NCBI GenBank assembly: GCA_016218905.1
Contig: JACRCS010000416.1
Location: 1 to 19,475, forward strand
Reading direction: 5' to 3'
Length of the DNA stretch: 19,475 bases
DNA from: Deltaproteobacteria bacterium
GTDB lineage: Bacteria > Desulfobacterota_C > Deferrisomatia > Deferrisomatales > JACRMM01
Shown here in pieces: positions 9,349 through 19,393 of this stretch. The position numbers and the translations under genes were made by a program. Each line of letters begins with the position of its first letter. Position 1 is the stretch's first letter. Below the pieces are notes generated by a model that saw only the letters and a list, made by a program, of their open reading frames with translations, was not told the DNA's origin and ran no database searches.

Positions 9349-9945
9349 TCAGGCCCGGGGGTCCATCCCCGGGCGATTGGCCTCGTACACCACGGCGAGG
9401 AGGCTTGCCCCCTTCCTCGCCTCGATCCGGTGCGGGATCTGCGCGTTGTAGTAGATGCTGTCGCCGGGACCCAGCTCGATCTCCTCCCGGCCGTAGCGCA
9501 CCACCAGATCGCCCGCCATGACGTACAGGAACTCCTCGCCCTCGTACGTCATCTCTTTGATCGAGAACTCGCAGGCCTCCTCGCAGTCGATGACCAGCGG
9601 CCTCATCCGGCGAGTCTCCAGGCCGTGGGCGAGGTCCTTGTACGGCAACGTGTGGGGAACCTCGTCGCGGTACACGCGGACCTCGGACCCGCGCCGGGTC
9701 ACGACGAAGTCCTCCCGCTCGACTCCGCTCTCCTCGAAGAAGTACCCGATCTTCACCCCGAGGGCTTCGGCGAAGTTCCAGAGCGTGGAGATCGACGGCG
9801 AGGCGATGTTGTTCTCGACCTGGGAGAGCATCGCCGGGGAGAAGCCCGTCCGCTCCGAGAGCTCCTTGAGCGTCATCCGTTTCTGCTTGCGGAGGTCCTT
9901 GATGCGGCCGCCCAGGTTGAGCTTTTCCAGGAGCTGGCGTTTCAT
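9349..9945 (-). CDS. XRE-family transcriptional regulator with C-terminal cupin domain
   Basis: A 198-residue two-domain protein. Residues 13-67 form an XRE helix-turn-helix (RIKDLRKQKRMTLKELSERT, then SPAMLSQVENNIASPSISTL). Residues about 110-190 form a cupin barrel with GEEFLYVMAGDLVVRYG and GDSIYYNAQIPHRI, a small-molecule sensor fold in this family. It is the first gene of the minus-strand set, 19 bp before the thiolase, so it probably regulates the beta-oxidation/ETF genes and itself. The ligand is unknown; an acyl-CoA or a related carboxylate is a guess from context. A promoter-like element and inverted repeats lie directly upstream. Confidence 0.92.
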   Translation of the reverse strand: MKRQLLEKLNLGGRIKDLRKQKRMTLKELSERTGFSPAMLSQVENNIASPSISTLWNFAEALGVKIGYFFEESGVEREDFVVTRRGSEVRVYRDEVPHTLPYKDLAHGLETRRMRPLVIDCEEACEFSIKEMTYEGEEFLYVMAGDLVVRYGREEIELGPGDSIYYNAQIPHRIEARKGASLLAVVYEANRPGMDPRA

Positions 9946-9978
9946 CGAAGGCTCGCGCGCAGGGCATCTTTAAAACGA

Positions 9979-10010
9979 GTGAAATAGCTTCACCGTGATT
10001 GAAAACGGTG
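9979..10010. promoter_or_regulatory. Two inverted repeats, candidate operator of the XRE-cupin regulator
   Basis: GTGAA-ATAGC-TTCAC (9979-9993) is immediately followed by, and shares CAC with, CACCGT-GATTGAAA-ACGGTG (9991-10010). Both lie between the predicted -10 (10015-10020) and the regulator start, a normal place for an autorepressor site. Which protein binds is inference. Confidence 0.45.
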
Positions 10011-10014
10011 GCCG

Positions 10015-10043
10015 ACGGTAGAAGAAAAGCCGTGTACCGTCAA
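10015..10043 (-). promoter_or_regulatory. Candidate sigma70-type promoter for the XRE-cupin / beta-oxidation genes
   Basis: On the minus strand TTGACG (10038-10043) is separated by exactly 17 bp from TACCGT (10015-10020). The -35 matches consensus at five positions; the -10 is weak. The regulator start lies about 70 bp downstream of the -10. ACCGT/ACGGT half-sites overlap both ends. Confidence 0.45.
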
Positions 10044-10283
10044 GGGATTTCCAGGAGAATAAAATCGCGCGGGATAGGAGTCGGGAGGGCTTTCGGGACT
10101 CTTCAAACGTGTCGGAGGAGATTCAAACCCGCATAGCCGAACGGGGCGCCAAGAATCTCCGCGCGGAGGCGCTTCAGGACTATTCCACTCCTTCCAAAGA
10201 GAACGTAGGTTGAAGGCGGCAGGCGGCTACCGATCCAGGAGCCCCCTCTCCCGACGGGCCGGCGCTTCGCGGCTCGACGAGCC

Positions 10284-10910
10284 TCACTCCGCCGCTTCCT
10301 CCACCGCGTAGTTCCCCGGCCCGGCGGTTCGCTCGAGCCTCGCCACCGCGCCCGGAGCCTTCTCGCCGCCCCGGAGGACGAGGCACGGCTTTCCGTTGCG
10401 CCCGAAGGCAGGCGGCGCGACCTCCGGGAGCCCATCGAGGAGCCGTTTCGACTCCTCCCACCGCTTGTTGGGTTTGAAGCCGAACCGGCCGGCGAAGGTG
10501 ATCGCCCCTTCGACGACGGCCTTGGCGAGCGCGGGCTCGCACGGCTCGAACTCCACGGGATCGTTGAAGACGTTGGGCTTGACGTTGCGGCTGTACTCTT
10601 CGGGCTGGACGTTGGGCAGGAGAGCCGTGTCCTTGAGGCCCACGCACAGGGTGTCGACGTAGTAGCCCGCCACCATGAGGTTCCCCGTGGGCAGCTTCCG
10701 GGCGAGGAGGATGTGGGCGAGCCCTCTCTCCTGCCAGCCCTTGCTGATCACGCACTCGTCGATGGGGAGCTCCCGAGCCTGGGCGAGGAACCGACGCGGG
10801 CTTCCTTCCGCGGCCGCCGCCTTTTGCCGGGCGCGGTCCTCCTGGACCTCCTTCTCCCGCTTCTTCCGCTTGAGGGCCGCTCTCTGGGCCGCCTTGGCGT
10901 CTCTCGCCAT
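10284..10910 (-). CDS. Uncharacterised conserved-looking protein with basic helical N-terminus
   Basis: A 208-residue soluble protein I cannot assign to a named family. Residues 1-35 are strongly charged (Lys/Arg/Glu/Ala-rich) and probably helical. Residues about 40-95 form the most family-like segment, with CVISKGWQERGLAHILLARK and then GNLMVAGYYVDTLCVGLKD. Residues 125-160 contain AKAVVEGAITFAGRFGFKPN. This layout recalls uncharacterised proteins with a cytosolic alpha/beta domain, but no catalytic motif stands out. AAGGAAG precedes the ATG. It lies between oriC/dnaA (divergent) and the regulator, and looks like a single-gene transcript. Codon-position GC bias supports coding on this strand. 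Confidence 0.8.
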   Translation of the reverse strand: MARDAKAAQRAALKRKKREKEVQEDRARQKAAAAEGSPRRFLAQARELPIDECVISKGWQERGLAHILLARKLPTGNLMVAGYYVDTLCVGLKDTALLPNVQPEEYSRNVKPNVFNDPVEFEPCEPALAKAVVEGAITFAGRFGFKPNKRWEESKRLLDGLPEVAPPAFGRNGKPCLVLRGGEKAPGAVARLERTAGPGNYAVEEAAE

Positions 10911-11024
10911 CGGGCATCTTCCTTTCTCTTTTTTCGAGGAGGCGCCAAGATAGCCGCACGGCGGCGGCGGGTCAACACCGCCCCCCGGCGCGTTCGCTCC
11001 TCGCGCCTCGCCTCACAAACGCCC

Positions 11025-11054
11025 TTGCCATGCCGAGCCGGCGTCTGCTAGTCT
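11025..11054 (+). promoter_or_regulatory. Possible dnaA promoter
   Basis: TTGCCA (11025-11030) and TAGTCT (11049-11054) are separated by 18 bp, about 150 bp upstream of the dnaA start. The match is modest in a GC-rich region. DnaA-type boxes at 11139-11177 lie between it and the gene, consistent with autoregulation. Confidence 0.3.
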
Positions 11055-11138
11055 CCAGCCTGCCCGACTTCGGGGGCGGTGACTCCGCCGCCCCGCGTCC
11101 TCGTTTCCTTCACGTTTTTTCCATATCTCGTGCGCTCG

Positions 11139-11177
11139 TTGTCCACCTATCCACAGGTGTGGACAAGCTGTGGATAT
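11139..11177. promoter_or_regulatory. Cluster of four DnaA-type boxes upstream of dnaA
   Basis: Four 9-mers are packed in 39 bp: TTGTCCACC (11139-11147), CTATCCACA (11147-11155), and on the opposite strand TTGTCCACA (11158-11166) and ATATCCACA (11169-11177). Each differs from TTATCCACA by one or two bases. The two orientations face each other. The cluster may be part of a bipartite origin or an autoregulatory site for dnaA. Confidence 0.8.
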
Positions 11178-11201
11178 TCGAGGCTCGCCGGAAGCTCGCC
11201 C

Positions 11202-12542
11202 ATGGAAGATTTGTGGACCTCTGTTCTTGGCGATTTGGAGCAGGTCCTTCCCTCCCAGAGCTTCTCGACCTGGATCGTGCCCCTCCGCCCTCTTCGCATC
11301 GAGGGCGACGCCTTCTACCTCGAAGTCCCGAACCGCTTCTTCGCCGACTGGCTTCAGGATCACGAGTTCATCTCGCTCATCCGGGACAAGCTCCTCGCCC
11401 GGACCGGCAAGCGCTACTCGATCCACTTCTCCGTGCAAGCCGTGGAGAAGCCGTACCTCCGCCAGAGCGCGACTCCTCCCGCGCCCGCCAAGCCGGCGCC
11501 TTCCTGGGAGGAGCGGGCGAAGAAGATCGGCCTCAACCCGAAGTACACGTTCGAAACCTTCGTAGTCGGTCCCTCGAACGAGTTCGCCCAGGCCGCGAGC
11601 TTCGCCGTCGCGGAGAAGTCCCACAGGACCTATAATCCTCTCTTCATCTACGGCGGAGTGGGCCTCGGAAAGACCCACCTCCTCAACTCCATCGGCAACC
11701 ATAAGCTCGCGACCTCCGCGGACACGAAGGTCTGCTACATCCACAGCGAAACGTTCATGAACGAGCTCATCCAGGCGTTGGCGAACAAGCGGATGCCTGA
11801 ATTCCGGGACAAGTACCGCAGGATGGAGATCCTGCTCATGGACGACATCCAGTTCATCGCAGGGAAGGAGCGGACTCAGGAGGAGTTCTTCCACACGTTC
11901 AACGCCCTCTACGAGAGCCATCAGAACATCGTCGTCACGAGCGACAAGTTCCCGAAGGACATTCCCGGCCTCGAGGACCGGCTCCGCTCCCGGTTCGAGT
12001 GGGGGCTCATCGCGGACATCCAGCCGCCGGACCTGGAGACGAAGATCGCCATCCTCCATCAGAAGTCCCAGCTCGAGGCGATCCCGCTCCCGAACGACGT
12101 GGCGGTCTTCCTCGCCTCCAACTTTTCGTCGAACATCCGCGAGCTGGAAGGCTCTCTCGTGCGCCTGGCCGCCTTCGCGAGCCTTACACACACCGACATC
12201 ACCATCGACCTCGCCCGAGAGGTCCTCCGGGACTTCATCAAGGAGAACAAGAAGGAGATCACGGTCGAAGGGATCTTGAAGGCGGTGGCGGACCACTATC
12301 GCGTAAACGTGGCCGACCTCAAGGGAAAGCGGCGGACGAAGGCGCTCGCCCACCCTCGCCAGGTGGCCATGTACCTGGCACGGGAGCTGACCGCGTGCTC
12401 GTTTCCGGAGATCGGGCAGAAGATTGGCGGCCGGGACCACTCGACCATAATCTACGCGTGCACGAAGATCGCCGAGGCCATGGAGCAGGACCGCTCCCTG
12501 CGGGCCGACGTCCAGGGCCTCAGCGCGGCTCTGCGGAGATAG
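11202..12542 (+). CDS. dnaA: Chromosomal replication initiator DnaA
   Basis: A 446-residue DnaA with all four domains. Domain I (1-85) begins [16 protein letters not shown]; domain II is a short Ala/Pro linker (about 88-100). The AAA+ core has Walker [10 protein letters not shown] (151-159), Walker B LLMDDIQF (211-218) and the arginine-containing RLRSRFEWG. Domain IV carries the box-binding signature [15 protein letters not shown] (409-423). The start was set at 11202: the open frame reaches back to 11079, but that extension reads through the DnaA boxes and lacks family similarity. The ribosome-binding site is poor. It initiates replication at boxes on both sides of its own gene. Confidence 0.98.
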   Translation: MEDLWTSVLGDLEQVLPSQSFSTWIVPLRPLRIEGDAFYLEVPNRFFADWLQDHEFISLIRDKLLARTGKRYSIHFSVQAVEKPYLRQSATPPAPAKPAPSWEERAKKIGLNPKYTFETFVVGPSNEFAQAASFAVAEKSHRTYNPLFIYGGVGLGKTHLLNSIGNHKLATSADTKVCYIHSETFMNELIQALANKRMPEFRDKYRRMEILLMDDIQFIAGKERTQEEFFHTFNALYESHQNIVVTSDKFPKDIPGLEDRLRSRFEWGLIADIQPPDLETKIAILHQKSQLEAIPLPNDVAVFLASNFSSNIRELEGSLVRLAAFASLTHTDITIDLAREVLRDFIKENKKEITVEGILKAVADHYRVNVADLKGKRRTKALAHPRQVAMYLARELTACSFPEIGQKIGGRDHSTIIYACTKIAEAMEQDRSLRADVQGLSAALRR

Positions 12543-12763
12543 ACCCACCGGCCTGGGGACAGCCTGTGGGCCGCCTGTGGACAACCTGAGGTCCGGCCGG
12601 GGAGCCCTCGGGAGGCTGTCCATAAGCGCGTGCTTCTCCACAACGTTATCCTCAGGCAGAAGACGCCGCAGGCTCGCGGCCGCGGGGTCTTCTCCACACC
12701 GTTCACAGGCCCTACGGCTACTGACTTTCCTAAAGAGAGAAAACCAAAAGACAGGAGTAGGCG
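12543..12763. other. dnaA-dnaN intergenic region, candidate oriC
   Basis: This 221-bp gap contains DnaA-type boxes: TTGTCCACA on the minus strand (12576-12584), TTCTCCACA (12634-12642 and 12690-12698) and TTATCCTCA (12646-12654), each one mismatch from TTATCCACA. The end (about 12717-12763) is markedly more A-rich, a possible unwinding element, and also holds the AGGAG ribosome-binding site of dnaN. Position between dnaA and dnaN is typical of bacterial origins. Confidence 0.7.
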
Positions 12764-13891
12764 ATGAGGATCCGTTTCACCCAGGAAGGGTTGGCATCCC
12801 TCCTCGGACGCGCCCAATCGGTGGTCGAGCGGAAGACGACCCGTCCCATCCTGGAGAATGCGCTCCTGGAGGCCCTCGACGGAAAGCTGCGGATCTCGGT
12901 CACCGATCTGCGCACGACGCTCACTCAGGTGACGGCGTGCACGGTCGAGACGCCGGGCGCCATCTCGGTGGCGGCGAGGAAGCTCTACGAGATCGTCCGG
13001 GAGCTCCCGAAAGCGGACGTCGTGATCGAGGTGCGAGAGAACCAGTGGGTCACGGTGAGCTCCGGAAAGAGCGTCTTCCACCTCCCCGGCATCGCACCGG
13101 AGGAGTACCCGACGCTGCCCGACGCGCCGCAGTCGTTCTTTTCATTTCCGGCCGACGTCTTCAGCTCGATGATCGAGAAGACGATCTTCGCCGTCTCCAG
13201 CGACGAGTCGCGCATCTACCTGACGGGCGTGCTCGTGCAGGAAGTGGTCGGGGACGACGGTACGCCGCTCTTGCGCATGGTGGCCACCGACGGCCATCGC
13301 CTGAGCCTCGTCGAGCGGCCCGTGGGACCCCACACCGCGTGCTTCGGGGAAGGGGTGATCGTCCCCAAGAAGGGCGTCGCCGAGCTGAAGGCGCTCATCG
13401 ACACCCTCGACTCGGAGTCGGCCCGCTTCGAGCTCACGGCGGCCAGCGGCCGGGTGTACGCGCGGGTCGGCGGGAGCCTCCTGGCCGTGACCCTCATCGA
13501 CGCGAGCTACCCGAACTACGAGCAGGTGATCCCCCGCGACGTGAAGACGTGGCTCGCATGCGACCGGGTGAGCCTCACGGACGCACTTCGCCGGGTGTCG
13601 CTCCTCTCGGACGACGAGACGCGGAGCGTCATCCTGGAGGCGAGCGAGCGGGGGCTCTCCCTGAGCTCCGACAACCCCCGGTTCGGCGACGCCCGGGAGG
13701 AGGTGGAGCTCACGTACCGCGGCGAGCCGCTCCGGGTCGCCTTCAACGCCCAATACTTCCTCGAGGCGCTGAAGGTGGTGGACGGCCCGGAGGTCCGCAT
13801 CGGCATCAGCGAGGTCCTGTCGCCCTGCCTGATCAAGAGCGGAGAAGATGCGCGCTTCCTCTCGGTGATCATGCCCATGCGCATCGAGTGA
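12764..13891 (+). CDS. dnaN: DNA polymerase III beta subunit (sliding clamp)
   Basis: A 375-residue clamp protein made of three repeated domains. Recognisable landmarks are RKTTRPILENALLEA near the start, FHLPGIAPEEYPTLP (about 104-118), the RMVATDGHRLSLVE segment in domain 2, and the C-terminal VIMPMRIE, matching the PMR-type ending that lines the partner-binding pocket. The dimer encircles DNA and tethers polymerase III. AGGAG lies six bases before the ATG. The recF start follows after a single base, so translation is probably coupled. Confidence 0.98.
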   Translation: MRIRFTQEGLASLLGRAQSVVERKTTRPILENALLEALDGKLRISVTDLRTTLTQVTACTVETPGAISVAARKLYEIVRELPKADVVIEVRENQWVTVSSGKSVFHLPGIAPEEYPTLPDAPQSFFSFPADVFSSMIEKTIFAVSSDESRIYLTGVLVQEVVGDDGTPLLRMVATDGHRLSLVERPVGPHTACFGEGVIVPKKGVAELKALIDTLDSESARFELTAASGRVYARVGGSLLAVTLIDASYPNYEQVIPRDVKTWLACDRVSLTDALRRVSLLSDDETRSVILEASERGLSLSSDNPRFGDAREEVELTYRGEPLRVAFNAQYFLEALKVVDGPEVRIGISEVLSPCLIKSGEDARFLSVIMPMRIE

Positions 13892-13892
13892 C

Positions 13893-17403
<3,511 letters not shown>

Positions 17404-17405
17404 CC

Positions 17406-17723
17406 ATGGACGACGAAGACCGTCGGATCCTCCGGCTCTTCGCTTCCCGGGTTCGGGAGCGCTTCCCCGAGGCCGAAGTGTGGGCCTTCGGCTCGCGGGC
17501 CCGGGGCGGAGCAAGGTGGGATTCCGACTTCGACGTTTGCGTGGTTCTGGAGACCGTGGACCGCGCGTCCCGTGCCGTCATTTCCGACCTGGCGTGGGAG
17601 GTCGGCTACGAGAACGAGCGGGTGATCACCCTCGTCCCCTTCTCGAAAGAAGACTTCGAAGCCGGGCCGCCTTCGGAGAGTACCCTGGTACAGACCATCC
17701 TGCGGGAGGGGGTGAGGGCGTGA
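17406..17723 (+). CDS. MNT-domain nucleotidyltransferase, partner of a HEPN protein
   Basis: A 105-residue minimal nucleotidyltransferase of the pol-beta superfamily. The active-site motif is GSRARGG followed by D41-F-D43 (Gly29-Ser30, then DxD). A further acidic strand would normally follow; the VITLVPF segment (73-79) occupies that place without an obvious third Asp. Such proteins act as antitoxins to HEPN ribonucleases, in the studied MntA cases by AMPylating the toxin. The ATG is two bases after the gyrB stop and lacks a good ribosome-binding site, so translation may depend on gyrB. Its stop overlaps the GTG of the downstream HEPN gene. Confidence 0.9.
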   Translation: MDDEDRRILRLFASRVRERFPEAEVWAFGSRARGGARWDSDFDVCVVLETVDRASRAVISDLAWEVGYENERVITLVPFSKEDFEAGPPSESTLVQTILREGVRA

Positions 17724-18119
17724 CCGACAATCTCCGCGCTCTGGCCGCTTACCGACTGGACCAGGCGCGTGAGGCCGTCGAGGCAGCGAGGATCCTCCTT
17801 CGGGAGGGATCCCTCCGGGCGTCGGTTAACCGTTCCTATTACGGGATGTTTTACGCCGTCCTGGCTCTGCTCGCGTTGCGGAAGCAGGAGACGTCCCGCC
17901 ACAGCGGAGCGATCGCTCTCTTCAATCGCCTCTTCGTCCACGAGGGGCTCCTCCCCAAAGAGCTCTCGAAGTGGCTGAGAGCCGCCTTCGATCTTCGCAC
18001 GCAGTGGCGACTTCGCCGTGATGCCACCGCTCTCCTCCGAAGAGGTACTCGAAGTGCTGGACCACGCGGATGCGTTCGTTAAGCACGTCGAAGCCCTCGT
18101 GCAGACCGAAAGCGCATGA
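17720..18119 (+). pseudogene. HEPN-domain protein, frameshifted near codon 96
   Basis: The reading frame starts with GTG overlapping the nucleotidyltransferase stop and encodes a typical HEPN domain: SVNRSYYGMFYAVLALLAL (35-53), TSRHSGAIALFNRLFV, then LRAAFDLRTQ. After Gln95 (position 18004) the frame loses family likeness and runs into an arginine-rich tail ending at 18082. Moving to the frame beginning at 18006 restores the expected end: GDFAVMPPLSSEEVLEVLDH and then ADAFVKHVEALVQTESA, with a TGA at 18117-18119 that overlaps the next gene's ATG. The gene therefore carries a small indel: two or more bases lost or one gained. Intact it would be about 133-135 residues. It may be inactivated toxin, or a sequencing error. 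Confidence 0.85.
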
Positions 18120-18457
18120 AGGAGAAAAGAAGAAGGAAGGCAAGGGGTATGGTCTCTGCGATTCAGGAGAAACTCCCGGCGCTCATCGCATTGTGTTCAC
18201 GCCGGGGCGTAAGGAGACTCTCGATCTTCGGCTCTGCCGTCGGAGATGCTTTCGATTCCCAGCGCAGCGACATCGATCTTCTCGTCGAATTCCAGCCCAT
18301 GGCGCCGATCGAGCACGCGGACGCGTACCTCGGGCTGCTCGAGGAGGCAGAGGCACTCTTCGGACGCCCCATCGATCTGGTGGAGCCCCAGGCGCTGAGG
18401 AACCCATATATTCGAGAGCGGGTCGAGGCCACTCGAGAGGTCATCTATGACTCTTGA
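18116..18457 (+). CDS. mntA: MntA-like nucleotidyltransferase antitoxin
   Basis: A 113-residue minimal nucleotidyltransferase. The motif FGSAVGDAF is followed by SDIDLLVEF (Gly39-Ser40, Asp52, Asp54) and a third acidic residue at Asp87 in PIDLVEP, so all three metal ligands of the family are present. MntA enzymes neutralise HepT by adding AMP to its active-site tyrosine. The ATG at 18116 overlaps the frame-restored HEPN stop (ATGA); an internal ATG at 18149 preceded by AAGGGG is an alternative start. It overlaps the downstream HEPN gene by 11 bp, the usual organisation of a toxin-antitoxin pair. Confidence 0.92.
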   Translation: MKEKRRRKARGMVSAIQEKLPALIALCSRRGVRRLSIFGSAVGDAFDSQRSDIDLLVEFQPMAPIEHADAYLGLLEEAEALFGRPIDLVEPQALRNPYIRERVEATREVIYDS

Positions 18458-18806
18458 AGTGGCGCTGGCGTATCTCCACGACGTTGCGAAGGCGTGTCGG
18501 CTCATCCAGGAGTTCTTACACGGCAAGACCTATCGAGATTACGCGGAAAGTCCACTTCTTCGCTCGGCGGTGGAGCGTCAGTTCGAGATCATCGGTGAGG
18601 CCCTCAATCAAACCTTCCGGATCGATCCGGATGTGGAGAGGCGGGTCACCCACGCCCGCCGGATCGTCTCGTTTCGAAATCGGCTCATTCACGGCTACGC
18701 CACCGTCGCGGACGAAGTCGTCTGGGGCGTCGTGGAGGGGTACCTACCGCGTCTGAAGGCTGAGGTCGAAGGCCTTCTCGCGGAGGGCTCGAAGACGAGG
18801 ACGTGA
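18447..18806 (+). CDS. hepT: HepT-like HEPN ribonuclease toxin (DUF86 family)
   Basis: A 119-residue all-helical HEPN protein. The catalytic/regulatory motif RX4HXY is intact as R77-NRLI-H82-G-Y84, in the conserved context IVSFRNRLIHGYATV. ERQFEIIGEALNQ (43-55) is the other family landmark. In characterised HepT-MntA systems this protein is an RNase inactivated by AMPylation of the motif tyrosine, here Tyr84. The start lies within the end of mntA. Spot counts by eye give about 57% GC at 18481-18600 against about 67% in a sampled part of gyrB, compatible with acquired DNA but not strong evidence. Confidence 0.93.
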   Translation: MTLEVALAYLHDVAKACRLIQEFLHGKTYRDYAESPLLRSAVERQFEIIGEALNQTFRIDPDVERRVTHARRIVSFRNRLIHGYATVADEVVWGVVEGYLPRLKAEVEGLLAEGSKTRT

Positions 18807-18961
18807 GCGCGCTTCATTCGCCCCGGCTTGGACCTGAAGGATCCCTGGTGCGGTCCAAAGATCCACCGTGTGAGTAGCGTGGGGCGTGAGCACGGCCACG
18901 TCTGCACATTCATGTTGGCGGGCCGCTGGGGGTGAAATGAGTGACCTGTCCCCGACTCCTC

Positions 18962-19162
18962 ACAATGGACTCCGCGAGATGAACCCGACCCAGCTCTGGG
19001 AGAGGACCATGGACGTGGAGAAGCGGATGATGCTCCAGGTGAAGGTCGAATACGCCGTCCCCGCCGAGGAGATCTTCAACGTCCTCACGGGAGACAACGT
19101 CGAGCCCCGGAACGAGTTCATCCGGGAGGACGCGCTGGGAGGCGGCGAACCTGGATATCTAG
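18962..19162 (+). pseudogene. Decayed duplicate of the gyrB 3' end
   Basis: This 201-bp stretch matches gyrB 17204-17403 at about 88% by hand alignment. Most codon differences are amino-acid changing (T to R, P to V, A to E, V to M, D to Y, A to P, M to T, K to N, H to D), as in an unselected copy. One extra G near 19138-19141 shifts the frame; removing it restores the ending EAANLDI and a TAG stop, so it once ended a proper GyrB. There is no upstream gyrB body: homology fades into unrelated DNA at about 18961. An open frame from 18886 runs through it but is not a real gene. Confidence 0.88.
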
Positions 19163-19219
19163 TCACCCGGAGCACCACCGTACTTTCGGGAGCCCGGCCC
19201 TTCGCCCTCCGGCGCCCGG

Positions 19220-19259
19220 CGCGTCCAGTCCCGCTCAACGCGGGAAGACTGGACACGCG
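19220..19259 (+). terminator. Strong hairpin downstream of the gyrB remnant
   Basis: CGCG-TCCAGT-CCCGC, loop TCAAC, then GCGGG-(AAG)-ACTGGA-(CA)-CGCG forms a long nearly complete stem. A second small stem CGGCC-GTTTT-GGCC (19262-19275) follows. There is no long T-run, so a classical terminator is uncertain; it sits between the plus-strand genes and a possible convergent gene and could serve both. Confidence 0.55.
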
Positions 19260-19393
19260 TTCGGCCGTTTTGGCCCGTTAATTCAGCATTTCTTATCTGG
19301 AACTTTTCTTGATGCCCCCAGAGTTGCCCCCAGGCAAACGAGGCTGTCGGGTCGCGGGTTCCGGAGGGGGCGGAAGCTCACCATCCCGGGCGG

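Larger units (their letters stand above)
9946..10283. other. Intergenic region between the uncharacterised gene and the XRE-cupin regulator
   Basis: 338 bp without a convincing gene. The left ~100 bp hold the promoter and inverted repeats listed separately. The rest (about 10060-10283) shows only a 12-bp palindrome CTCCGCGCGGAG (10157-10168) and no clear terminator. A minus-strand open frame running through it ends in a plausible-looking tail but overlaps the upstream gene in another frame, and was not called. Confidence 0.5.

Noticed and set aside
10103..10435. Minus-strand open frame with a plausible tail (VLFGRSGIVLKRLRAEILG)
   Set aside because: Its N-terminal half is an arginine/serine-rich shadow of the neighbouring gene in another frame, and no start or ribosome-binding site lies near the tail.
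11013..12641. 542-codon minus-strand open frame opposite dnaA
   Set aside because: Antisense to a complete DnaA; no recognisable domain.
18886..19281. 131-codon plus-strand open frame containing a GyrB-like segment
   Set aside because: The only family-like part is the decayed gyrB tail; the rest is unrelated and the frame leaves the gyrB ending because of the extra base. Annotated as a remnant instead.
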